Origin: Scleroderma bovista
Taxonomy: Eukaryota > Basidiomycota > Agaricomycetes > Boletales > Sclerodermataceae
Length of the DNA: 14,383 bases
NCBI GenBank assembly: GCA_037178675.1
Contig: JAYMGJ010000726.1
Span: 1-14,383, forward strand
Direction of reading: 5' to 3'
A model generated the notes under the pieces. The model was not told the origin of the DNA. It did not search any database and saw only the letters and a program-made list of their open reading frames with translations. A program made the translations under genes and the position numbers. Shown here one piece after another: positions 1 to 8,219 of the stretch; the first letter of the stretch is position 1; the number at the start of each line of letters is the position of its first letter.

Positions 1-847
1 CAATAATGAAGTCGTCTTGAGTGCTTGCATGTTTTTCAGGATGCATTGAATGAGCTTCTGAACACGTTGATGGAGATGGTAAGCGATTGCTTGGAGGGTC
101 GGGCATTCCTGGCTTGTTGGAATCATGCATCTTTTTCTAAAGAAAGAGAAATTACAGATAGGGTGAGACATGGGATGGATGGTACCCACCATGACCATGA
201 AATTTTCCAGGTGCACAGAGACGGATAAATGGGGGAGAATTGCAACCAGCACCGCTGAGGCATCTTTAAGTCGGATGCACATCGATGGGGATCTACCGAG
301 GATTGCAATGCGCATCTGAGGAGTAAGGTGGGCCCAAACTTCCAAAGAAGCAGTATGTCCAATCCGAAAAGTCGGTTTGAGATGGTGACGGCAAACTTCG
401 AACGGGAGGATGGAGAGGGTGCGGAGAGCCTCTGAGCAGGTCTAGGGACATCTGCTATAGTTCTGCAACTTGAATACACGATAGGCTGAATCCTTTGCAT
501 TGATTCATAAGCTGGATCTGCAGTGAAGTGGTCATCGCAAGTCATCTACATGGTCAACAGTAGTGCATGAAACTGGAGTTGTGTTACGGAGGAGTCCGAC
601 CACAACAGCCAATCACAAATCGAATAAACTTCCTACTGAAAGAAAAACATAGTCAGAGCATCAAGAAATGCATTTTCACCTACAAAACTAGTCGGAATTC
701 ATCTACTACTCTCCCCCCTGTTGGATGTTATCAAAATCAGTATGTACCATACTGTTAACACCCTAGGTGCGCGTATCTGTCTTGTATCCTCATAGGTTTG
801 TATGTGACATCTTGTCCCTTATTGAGGTTCAACGTTGCAACCACACC
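1..847. other. No supported gene (847 bp)
   Basis: I find no recognisable protein, RNA or repeat here. A minus-strand open frame at 545-123 and an exon-like block at 40-78 (preceded by TTTTTCAG, followed by GTAAGC) are the only hints of coding, and neither resembles a known family. A CT-rich tract lies at about 700-722. The last part, up to 847, is probably the upstream region of the plus-strand gene that follows. Confidence 0.5.
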
Positions 848-1597
848 ATGGGGCGCACTGCTAAATACCACACTCTCCACAAAGACAGGCCGCCGAATGC
901 AGACAGAAGGCAATCTATGCATCCACTAGGTGATCAACATCGTATGTATAGGGTTCATTAAATAACTCAGATACATTCCAGAGGAAAGAAATTGCGGCCC
1001 ATTCAGAATCACTGTGCATACAGCAAATGTGCTGGTCACCACCTAAGCAAAGATGCTATTCACATGCATGAATCCGAAGTTGTCCAAACCACCACCGTTT
1101 CCTCCGTCCCAGACTTATTGCCAGCACTTATCGCTCACGCAACGATATCTCTACCTACATTGCCCCTATTTCTGGAAGCGGCTCAGAGCGCTGATGCTCT
1201 GGATGAATCAGATCTCCCTCAATGGGAGGAGGCGCCCCCATATTCCTATGCTGAGCCTGATTCGACGCCTCAGGAAGAAATGTTCACTCGCAATCTTGTT
1301 GATGTGATGCTTGGGCGCCGGATCAGGCTGTCAAATGAAGCGAAAGCTCAATGAAGGAGGCGCTTTGAAAGTGGCAACTGTGGACTGATCTTCACAGAGC
1401 TTATGGACAACATCACAGAGCAGATGGTAAGATGGTTGGCTATTTACGATACTGTTGGAGATGGTTTGTCTGGAGCCTGCAATGACAAAATGGCTACATG
1501 TTGGCTGCAGTGGAAAGCTCGAGATATATACTATAGCACACAAGAGGTGTTGGTACTGGAAAAGGGTGGGCATCCTTATGATGATAGTCCAATGTAA
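848..1597 (+). pseudogene. Unknown basidiomycete-type gene, decayed, convergent with the protease gene
   Basis: The start is chosen at ATG 848, in a strong CCACCATGG context, and opens with MGRTAKYHTL, a basic N-terminus I associate with many hypothetical agaricomycete proteins. A GTATGT donor at 942 and a CCAG acceptor near 981 suggest a short intron, but the next exon phase is unresolved. A protein-like block then runs in one frame from about 1000 to the TAA at 1595-1597, including DESDLPQWEEAPPYSY and, near the end, KMATCWLQWKARDIYY. It is broken by TGA at 1352-1354, which fits CGA to TGA because the same frame continues into protein-like sequence. The function is unknown. Its stop is immediately next to the stop of the minus-strand protease gene, so the two may be a functional or mobile pair. 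Exon structure is uncertain. Confidence 0.5.
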
Positions 1598-2218
1598 CTA
1601 CATGTCTAGTGCTGGTATACTAAGTACAAGCGATTGCAGATAATGACGAAATTTACACATGTCCGTCTCGCACAGATTGGTAATGTCATAGCCTCAAAGA
1701 ACCACTGTAACCTGGGCTAACACCCAAAGTCCACAGTCATAACCATTTGATTGAAGAGGTTGAAGCTAAAAAGAACTTTGGGTGACAACATTTACATAAA
1801 TTCTGTGGTACTTACTACGATCGGGTGCACAGACCAACATCCAAGAGCATCGTGAGAGATTCCGAGCCTCTTGGAGGCAATAAGAGTGAGGCAAGCAATT
1901 AGCTGGATAATGTCCTGTGAATAGTTAGCAACCATAACAGAAGAGAATTATCATATTACCTTTATGTCGCGCTTCCATGGCCTTTGTTCCGCGAGGCTGT
2001 CAAAGAGAAGGAGGTGCTTCGAACTAAACTTGACAACACAAACGACCCAGTGGCCAGCTGGGGATGGTCGGTGAATAGGGAGTATCCATATCGACTTTTC
2101 CCAATAACGAGTCCATGAAACATTGCGCCACAAGACATTGTCTTCAGCGTGATAATGAATGCGGGGGAGGTTGTGGGTTGACAGCACCGCACATTGCTCA
2201 GTGCTTGAAGACAGAAAT
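1598..2218 (-). pseudogene. Ulp1/C48-type cysteine protease gene, 3' half (catalytic domain)
   Basis: This half encodes the catalytic region of a Ulp1-like (SUMO or ubiquitin-like processing) cysteine protease. Reading on the minus strand, the exons are 2218-1960, 1914-1816 and 1765-1598. The introns are 45 bp (1959-1915, GTAATA...ACAG) and 50 bp (1815-1766, GTAAGT...TTAG). Expected catalytic residues are present: His in GHWVVCVV (2052-2050), Asp in LFDSLA (2001-1999), and Gln and Cys in QSNGYDCGLWVL (Cys at 1735-1733). A TGA at 1696-1694 cuts off the last 31 codons; CGA to TGA explains it, and the frame stays open to TAG at 1600-1598. The copia element at 2219 severs it from its 5' half. It could be a host gene or a cargo gene of a DNA transposon. 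The protease assignment is firm; the substrate is unknown. Confidence 0.85.
2214..2218. repeat. Target site duplication GAAAT, left copy
   Basis: GAAAT sits directly before the 5' LTR and recurs directly after the 3' LTR at 11484-11488. Five-bp duplications are normal for Ty1/copia integrase. Keeping one copy joins the two protease-gene halves in frame, which independently confirms it. Confidence 0.93.
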
Positions 2219-2236
2219 TGTCGACAAGAAAGTATG

Positions 2237-2261
2237 ATCTTATCTTATCTTATCTAATCTT
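2237..2261. promoter_or_regulatory. Clustered GATA-type sites in U3 of the LTR
   Basis: Three overlapping TTATCT hexamers (reverse complement AGATAA) start at 2240, 2245 and 2250 with 5-bp periodicity. AGATAA fits the HGATAR consensus known for fungal GATA factors. The array lies about 250 bp upstream of the TATA element and is conserved in the 3' LTR (11046-11070). Regulation by a GATA factor is inference only. Confidence 0.35.
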
Positions 2262-2510
2262 GGAGATTTCCAGAGATCACAGTTACATGTGATTCGGAGT
2301 AGTGGTAACCGGATTACCAGTACATCACATGACCGGCTCCACAAGATGCCGGAACTATCACATGCAAGGCACGTGTTTAACACATGCTGATGCACGTTGC
2401 AGGCACGTTTCCAGCTAACTACGTATATGGAAACATGCAAATTACTACATATGGGAATATGGTGAAATAGGCAAGAATAATACTTATCTACGCACAGACC
2501 ATGTACCACA

Positions 2511-2540
2511 GGTATATATACCCTGTAGGATTCCCTGTAG
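2511..2540 (+). promoter_or_regulatory. Probable LTR core promoter: TATA palindrome plus CCCTGTAG repeat
   Basis: GGTATATATACC (2511-2522) is a perfect palindrome containing a TATA box. It is followed by CCCTGTAG at 2521 and again at 2533. It is the only strong TATA element in the LTR and its position suits RNA initiation near 2550, which would define the U3/R border. The 3' LTR carries the same elements at 11320-11349. Confidence 0.5.
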
Positions 2541-2674
2541 TTCCCCAGTTCAATACAGTCTCAACTGTTCTCTCATTACTCGCTACTCAAATACTCAACT
2601 TAAAGAACCTGCTACTTGCTACTAAAGGTACGCTTGTGTCCTCCCCATTGCTGTTGCCCGGTTTTGTTGCTTTA

Positions 2675-2688
2675 GGTTATGAGCCCTG
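2675..2688 (+). other. Primer-binding site, complementary to an internal part of initiator tRNA-Met
   Basis: GGTTATGAGCCCTG begins at the base after the LTR. Its complement, CAGGGCTCATAACC, matches the anticodon arm of eukaryotic initiator tRNA-Met, including CAU, not the tRNA 3' CCA end. This is the arrangement known from Drosophila copia, which primes with a cleaved 5' half of tRNA-iMet. By the yeast initiator tRNA as I recall it, the match ends near nucleotide 39. Confidence 0.8.
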
Positions 2689-2711
2689 TTTAAGGCCATA
2701 GCTGAACACAC

Positions 2712-3488
2712 ATGGCAGTACTGTCTTTGTCACTGTGTTTGGTCATGAACCTTAGACAGCTCGTAGCAGATGTTCTTCACAAGTTACCATTTGTTTTTGC
2801 TGTGATATCTCTTATGATATATTCTTCATTTGTGTTTTGGTTTGAACACTGGAGATACAACTACATTGCCGCACTCTTTGTGTGCTATGCAGTTCGTCTC
2901 ATTGTTGCCTCACAGCCACGTCCTGCTCCTCCTCCTCCCAATATTGCTGCGGGATTACCTCCCAACACTGGCAACCCTCTTGGCAATGACAACAAAGTCG
3001 TTATTGTTGATACTACAGCACCTCCTAGTGTTCACCAGACGGTGGACTTCTACTGGAGAGAAGCTATGCAGAACTACCGCATGTATCAGCCAAGGGAACA
3101 CCACAGAGCCGATGAGCTCAGTGGGAATTTGGGACACATTAGAAGGCCTTTGCCTTTTAGTAGAGAGGAGCAACTCGCACTTATCAGCCATGACCGTTTT
3201 TACGGTTATATTGACAGTCACATTCCAGTTCCTGATCCTCGGTGGGCATTACCCTACCAGTTTTGCGTCTTGTTCAGACATTGGCAATCTGTTATCATCG
3301 AATCTCTTCCGTATGATGAAGAGATATTCATTGACAACGTTTCAGATGCCAATTACCTTCGAACAGACATCCAACTCCAACTCAAGGAATTCGCAAGGGA
3401 GCAGGCCCAGGCCGATCTCCAGGCGGAACTCATCTCGAGACAGCTCGCCAATTTATGTTCCCGTGCCTCTGGCCAGGAGCGAAAGTGA
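2712..3488 (+). CDS. Extra upstream ORF of the copia element, N-terminal part (membrane-anchored, unknown)
   Basis: This 258-codon frame starts at ATG 2712, 37 bp after the LTR, and would be the first ORF on the genomic RNA. I do not recognise the protein. Two hydrophobic segments lie at about residues 25-44 (LPFVFAVISLMIYSSFVFWF) and 49-67. A proline-rich linker (PRPAPPPP) follows, then a soluble region rich in aromatic and acidic residues, and a Gln/Ala-rich helical stretch (QAQADLQAEL) near residues 230-240. Sequence character shifts to the +1 frame near 3430-3488, so the TGA at 3486-3488 is probably a product of a frameshift rather than the true end. Its place between primer-binding site and gag is unusual. 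It could be an env-like or accessory membrane protein, or a captured host gene. Confidence 0.6.
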   Translation: MAVLSLSLCLVMNLRQLVADVLHKLPFVFAVISLMIYSSFVFWFEHWRYNYIAALFVCYAVRLIVASQPRPAPPPPNIAAGLPPNTGNPLGNDNKVVIVDTTAPPSVHQTVDFYWREAMQNYRMYQPREHHRADELSGNLGHIRRPLPFSREEQLALISHDRFYGYIDSHIPVPDPRWALPYQFCVLFRHWQSVIIESLPYDEEIFIDNVSDANYLRTDIQLQLKEFAREQAQADLQAELISRQLANLCSRASGQERK

Positions 3489-4581
3489 GCTACGGATGCA
3501 GGAAAGAGGACGGGCGGAACAGGGAAGGAGGATCGTAAGGATTGGTAATCGTCGAGTGGTACAACCGCGATGAGGCCCCACTCCACCTCCCTCCTATGCT
3601 GCTGATCGCCGTGCAGCTCTTCGTGAGCACTGGCGATGCCGAGCAGATGTCATTGCTGAAGGTGAAGTCGCTGCTGACATTGACCCTGACTTGGAACAGA
3701 ATGGTCCACCCTCTACCAGAGGAACCTGGACTCAGTATGTGCAGGGAGTCGCTGAGGAATTTTATGTCGAGCTTAGGCCCAGCATGGGTCGCGCTGCCCA
3801 CCTAGATAGCCATCCCTCTGCGGAATTTGGTGGTCAGGAAATGCAGGGAGTCGTTCCGGCATACCGGCGACGACTCGATGACACCCCATTCCCCGTTATA
3901 GTGAACCCATGTTCCGAACTGGAACAAGGTCAGGTCAGAGGCACGATTGGCGAAGAAAATGCTATCGTATACCCAGAGAACCCGATCGTCCATTGGGCGT
4001 TCCATGGGTCTTATTATCTCCCCTCCGCTAAGCTCCATGCATACTCCATGCCTCACGCCCAAGCTAACTTCATCAGGGTAGACGTTCCGTCACTCCACTA
4101 TGAAGATCCTGCTCTTGCGACCGTCCCAGCCTTCTGGATCGACGCCTCACCAGAGATTTACCAGCCAGACAGTCGTTGGCAGCATCCTCTCTACTTTGAG
4201 CAGCGATTTGCAGGAGTTATCCCGACTCTTCGGGACTGGCACGATTGGCTTGAAGTCAACTTCCGCCACACGTGGAAGAAAAGGGGATGACGAGCACAGC
4301 TCTCAATTCCCGCGTGCATGGAGCAGCCCGGTATCCTCTTCGAGGAATCGTGGGACCTCTGGGTTGCCCACACCACTCTCGTCCATCTCAGTATGGCGGA
4401 CTATGCCAATGGAACATTTTCGTTCCATGGATTCCAGCCCAATTGGCCATCTAGTATGGATAGATGCGACAATATCACACTCATGCTCGACAGGCACCAG
4501 GCTGGATGAGAAGGTGAAGAGGCTATCGATATTGATGCAGAACAGTCAGATTCCGGGATTCCTGGAGGAGCCCTTGATTAG
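3430..4581 (+). pseudogene. Extra upstream ORF of the copia element, middle part (unknown, interrupted)
   Basis: Frame 1 carries protein-like sequence from about 3430 to 4581 that appears to continue the preceding ORF after a +1 change of frame. Recognisable stretches include PPPSYAADRRAALREHW, a region with HWAFHGSYYLPSAKLHAY, and WIDASPEIYQPDSRWQHP. It is interrupted by TGA at 3571, 4288 and 4507, all explicable as CGA to TGA because coding-like sequence continues in frame after each. An acidic tail (EGEEAIDIDAEQSDSG) precedes TAG at 4579-4581. No catalytic motif is evident. I infer that it and its neighbours formed one protein of roughly 770 residues; three overlapping ORFs is the alternative. 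Confidence 0.5.
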
Positions 4582-5023
4582 GTGCTACCTGAGTCCCTAT
4601 TGGCACCCTATTCCTTACTCTGGAAAGGGTAGACCGCTTTGGAGATCTGACAAAGGACTTCTTAAGTCCGTCTCTGCTTACATCTTGTATGATAAAGCTC
4701 CGGTTGTTCTTTTTACCCCTTATGAACTTTTTTCACGGTCTATGCTTACTTTTGAATATTGGTCTTTGGATGGCAACAAGGTTGTCTCCAATTACCACTA
4801 TTGTCCTGATTATGAACTTGATGTTTTCCTTGACATTTTACCTAGGCAATGGTCGGATTCGACCTTTTACATACCTACAGACTCCTCGGATTCCTCGTCT
4901 TCAACAGATGAGGAAACTCAGTCCAAATCTTCTTCGTCTTCTGATGAAGACAAAAATTTTCTTCCATCTTCTATCTCCACCGATGTACCAGAACTGATTA
5001 TACTAAATCTCTTTGATTTTTGA
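4535..5023 (+). CDS. Extra upstream ORF of the copia element, C-terminal part (acidic, Ser-rich tail)
   Basis: Frame 2 is open through to TGA 5021-5023; the first ATG in the protein-like part is at 4535 (about 162 codons). The sequence is rich in aromatic residues (CYLSPYWHPIPYSGKG, then FTPYELFSRSMLTFEYW) and ends in a low-complexity acidic Ser/Asp tail (DSSDSSSSTDEETQSKSSSS). The stop lies 21 bp before the gag start codon. Earlier open sequence in this frame (4100-4500) is out of phase with the protein-like frame and is probably not translated. Whether 4535 is a real start or this is the tail of a frameshifted longer protein cannot be decided here. Confidence 0.45.
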   Translation: MQNSQIPGFLEEPLIRCYLSPYWHPIPYSGKGRPLWRSDKGLLKSVSAYILYDKAPVVLFTPYELFSRSMLTFEYWSLDGNKVVSNYHYCPDYELDVFLDILPRQWSDSTFYIPTDSSDSSSSTDEETQSKSSSSSDEDKNFLPSSISTDVPELIILNLFDF

Positions 5024-5044
5024 TCAAATTTTATCAGAATCATT

Positions 5045-6646
5045 ATGTCTGGAAACACTGGTGACATGAAGAAGACCACACCCGTTCTCACTGGTGCCTC
5101 CAACTATTTGGAGTGGAAATCAGCCATGAAGTCTCTCCTACAGGTCATGGGAGTTTGGCGATATGCCAATACACAAGTTGCCGCAGTTGTTGCTGCCCCC
5201 GGTGGTCCAACTGCTGAGCAACAAGCAACTTACGAAACCAATCGTGACAAGGCCCTTGGTACGATCACGTACTATACATCTGCACTCATCAGACAGAACT
5301 TGATGAATGTCACTGATCCCCATGTTGCATGGGAACAACTCAACACCAATTATGGGACTCCTGGCGCTGCCGGTGTCTTTGTTGAGTTCAAGCGTCTCAC
5401 GCGGATGAAGATTCAAGGGAACCAGGACCCTGCTCCATCCATTGGACAGATGCAGTCCACAATTGGTTACCTGGCTGCAAACGGCCTAACTCTCCCTGAC
5501 ACAGCTCAGGCAATGATACTTCTTGGCGCTCTACCAAATGAGTGGCAAGGATTCACCTCTACGCTTTTGGCCACGTTACACGTCAACCCGACCCAAGCTC
5601 AAATAAACACTGGTGTCACACAGTTGACCTTTGACTCCATTGTCCCTAAGGTCATGGAGGAGTGGTCTCACAAGTCTGGCAAATCCATAATGCCTACAAT
5701 GAAGAAGGAGCAAAATGCGCAGGCAGGACCTTCTCGCCCTAGGTGCAAGAAGTGTTCTGGACGTCACGCTACCACGGATCACCGTGATGACTATAAAAAG
5801 ATGTTCACTCCTAATGCCCCCACTGGCCCTTCTACATTCCCGCTGAAGAATCAGGGTGGTGGAAAAGGAAAAGGAGGAGGAAAGAAGGGAAAAGGAAAAC
5901 AGCCTTACAAGGGTAAAGGCAAACAGTGTCAACACGCTACAGAGCAAACCGCTCAGATCGTCGAGCTCCAAGGAGACTCTGACGACGAATCTGATGCTGG
6001 GTCCATCTCTAATATTCCTGAGACAGGCTGGTCCGTGCTCACTCCATCTCAAATCGCTGCAGAGTCAGTATTACGTTCTGTGCGTAATGACCTGGTGAAA
6101 AAGAAAAGAGATGATGAGGACTATGCACGTAGACTAGCTATGAGACCACGGACACCCGATGATGGGTCCATACGGTATCGTGATGACGGTTTCTCCTGTG
6201 ATCAATATAATGATGAAAGCTTTGACTGTTATACCTTGTGCACCTCTAAGGAGAGTGAATCTCGGTGTCCTTGCTTATCATCTACCCATTCAGGACAAAA
6301 AGCTGAAGCATTCTGCCCCAAGCACAAACATTTAGAAGGTTTATGGTTGATGGATTCCGGTGCAACCGACCATTCCACACCATATCTCTCGGACTTCTTG
6401 ACCTACAAGAAACTCACAAAACCTATCAATGTGGGTACTGCTGGTGCTGAAATAATTCAATTTTTAGGCATAGGTACAGTTGCCTTCAAAACTAAAGTCG
6501 GCAATGTACAAAAAGAAATCTATCTTCGACATGTCTATTACTCTCCATCTGGAGAGAAGCATATTTGTTCTTTACAGTGGCTTACCACTAAACTCAAAAT
6601 GCGACTCTACGCTGATGTGAAGATAACTCATGTCTTCGATTCATGA
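5045..6646 (+). pseudogene. gag: Copia gag and aspartic protease, ends at in-frame TGA
   Basis: The 533-codon block starts at ATG 5045. The N-terminal half is a copia-type Gag (opening SGNTGDMKKTTPVLTG, then NYLEWKSAM), which builds the virus-like particle. A zinc knuckle at about residues 234-246 reads C-X2-C-X3-H-X4-H (CKKCSGRHATTDH) instead of the usual C-X2-C-X4-H-X4-C. A Gly/Lys-rich basic stretch (residues about 274-298) follows and probably binds RNA. The pepsin-like protease shows LWLMDSGATDHS with the catalytic Asp at 6353-6355 (residue 437). The TGA at 6644-6646 falls inside the polyprotein, the frame continues directly into integrase, and CGA to TGA explains it. The start is chosen because it is the first ATG of the Gag homology. 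Confidence 0.92.
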
Positions 6647-7432
6647 AATGAAGTCTTCTTGGAAGGGACTAGGTTAATTCCAAGAAACAATCTCCATTGG
6701 TTTCATGGGAAACTGATACATCAGACTGGAGCTCTTGGACTTCTCGTGGATTTGGACATTAAATCTCTCTCAACGGTGCAATGCGCAACCGTTACAAATA
6801 AATTCAACACTTATGATCTATGGCATAGTCGTCTCGGTCATCCCAACCCTCAAACCATGCGGCATGCTTCTCGTGCTACCAATGGTATTGACTCTTTGGT
6901 TGTACCTAACACGACGCCTCTCTGTCCTGATTGTCAGATTGGCAAGATGCCTACAAGGTCTTTTCCATCTTCCAATAAACGAGCCGACAAAATACTTGAA
7001 ATGGTGCACTGCGACCTGGTCGAGTTCCCTGTTTTGTCATATAATCGACACAAGTATTGTCTTACGATCATTGATGATTACTCTGGTTATGGCACAGTTT
7101 GCCTCTTGCGGTTAAAGTCGGATACTGCCACCACATTTTCTACCTGGGTAACCTGGGCTGAGAAGCAAACTGGTCACTCGTTACTACGAGTACGTTCCGA
7201 TAGAGGAGAAGAATTTATGGCAACCATATTCAAAACCTTCCTCACCTTGAAAGGGGTGGAACAACAACTCTCCGTTTTGGATCATCCACAACAAAATGGT
7301 CGCGCAGAAAGGTTCAATCGGACCTTACTCGAGAAAGAAGAAACCATGCGCCATGCAGCCTGTCTACCAAAGAACCTTTGGAACTTTGCTCTGGACACTG
7401 CTGTCCATGTATACAACAGGACACCAATGTGA
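6647..7432 (+). pseudogene. Copia integrase, zinc-binding and catalytic domains
   Basis: This block is in the same frame as gag, between two TGA codons. It has no ATG start of its own because it is polyprotein sequence. The GAG-pre-integrase HHCC zinc site is present (WHSRLGH from 6821; CPDC from 6923). The catalytic core has Asp at 7013-7015 (HCDLVEF), Asp at 7199-7201 (SDRGEEF) and Glu at 7307-7309 (NGRAERFNRT), with 35 residues between the second Asp and Glu: a textbook D,D35E retroviral-type integrase that inserts the cDNA. All catalytic residues are intact. The block ends at TGA 7430-7432, just after YNRTP, where related elements continue without interruption. Confidence 0.93.
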
Positions 7433-8217
7433 CGCATAGGCTGGAAGACACCTGTTGAACTTCTGTTCAACAAGAAACCTGATGTTTCATACCTTCGAGT
7501 ATTTGGTTGTCTTGCTTATGTCCATATACCAAAGGACAAGCGAAAAGACAAACTTACTCTGAAAGCCGAAGAAATGATATTTCTTGGATACGAACCAGGA
7601 ACAAAAGGTTACCGCTTCTTGCGGAACAATAGATCAATATATGTGGAAACAACAGCCACATTTGTTGAAAATCTCTTCCCAAATTGTCCCGAAGAAAAGT
7701 TGAAGAAGAAAATCGATATACCTGAACCAATTCATCCTTCTCAAGAAGAAGCTACAGGTAATAACAATGATAATAATCACCAACCTCCACCCGACGATCT
7801 GGAATTTCCACCTCTTGACCCACCACAACCAGGTGATGGTCATATAAATGGTGATAGTTCTAAAGGAGACACCACAAAGCCACAAAGTCCATCCCAACGC
7901 CCCCCTAAACCTACTGTTGAGGACGTCACTGACGATGACACGCAAGTTCCTCAGGGAGGAAATAAATATCCTGGAACAGGATATCCTGATTATATAGAAG
8001 GTCAACAATATGACTATACACACCCAGAAGAGGAACTAGGTCTGGTGTTCAATAGAAGAACTCAGTCCTGGGAGTACCCTCCTCAAGGGACTCAACCTGG
8101 ACCCTCACAACCAAGACCCTCTACTTCTGAACCTTGAAATGTCGTACCTCCAGCCTTCGCTCCACCACCTCGCCGCAACCCTCCTCGTGTTCGTAACCCA
8201 CCTTCTCGACCAGACAA
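7433..8217 (+). pseudogene. Copia integrase C-terminal region and IN-RT linker, truncated by insertion
   Basis: The same polyprotein frame resumes after TGA 7430. It first shows the copia-type integrase C-terminus (GWKTPVELLFNKKPD, LRVFGCLAYVHIP, then IFLGYEPGTKGYRFL). A low-complexity Pro/Asp/Gln-rich linker typical of the region between integrase and RT follows. A third TGA lies at 8135-8137. Beyond it the linker continues as NVVPPAFAPPPRR and reaches the TIR-element insertion after codon AAT 8215-8217. Removing the insert plus one TA joins it in frame to NVYGQRNP at 9168. The 187-codon open stretch at 7574-8137 is part of this block, not a separate gene. Confidence 0.85.
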
Positions 8218-8219
8218 TA

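Larger units (their letters stand above)
2219..2674 (+). repeat. 5' LTR of the copia element
   Basis: This 456-bp repeat begins TGTCGACAAG and ends GTTGCTTTA. It differs from the 3' LTR at seven positions: 2311, 2319, 2372, 2415, 2541, 2637 and 2647. There are no indels. The ends are TG...TA rather than TG...CA; a one-base shift of both boundaries is also possible because the flanks share a T. The repeat contains a pentamer array at 2237-2261, an intact CACGTG at 2370-2375 and a TATA palindrome at 2511-2522. The short minus-strand open frames in both LTRs are not genes. Confidence 0.95.

Noticed and set aside
25..228. Exon-like block (TTTTTCAG at 32-39, GTAAGC at 79) resembling the NITEQM-GTAAG stretch near 1403-1424
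   Set aside because: The 13-codon block matches only weakly and has no following exon I can join; probably chance.
123..545. 140-codon minus-strand open frame
   Set aside because: Composition is somewhat protein-like, but I see no family motif, no supported start and no splice context; kept only as a remark in the 1-847 entry.
2240..2509. Minus-strand open frames in both LTRs (also 11049-11318)
   Set aside because: They are the same LTR sequence read backwards and overlap promoter elements; no coding character.
3542..4509. Alternative frames and minus-strand open frames over the upstream copia ORF (for example 2955-3221, 3490-3801, 3802-4062)
   Set aside because: They are shadows of the protein-like frames, with unlikely composition and no motifs.
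2689..5044. The extra upstream region as a separate transposon inserted in the copia element
   Set aside because: No terminal inverted repeats, LTRs or target duplication could be seen at either edge; it fits neatly between the primer-binding site and gag.
6644..8137. In-frame TGA codons as recoding (selenocysteine or readthrough) or a variant genetic code
   Set aside because: TGA also interrupts two unrelated flanking genes, and the LTR differences show CpG transitions, so mutation is the simpler reading. No variant code is known to me in these fungi.
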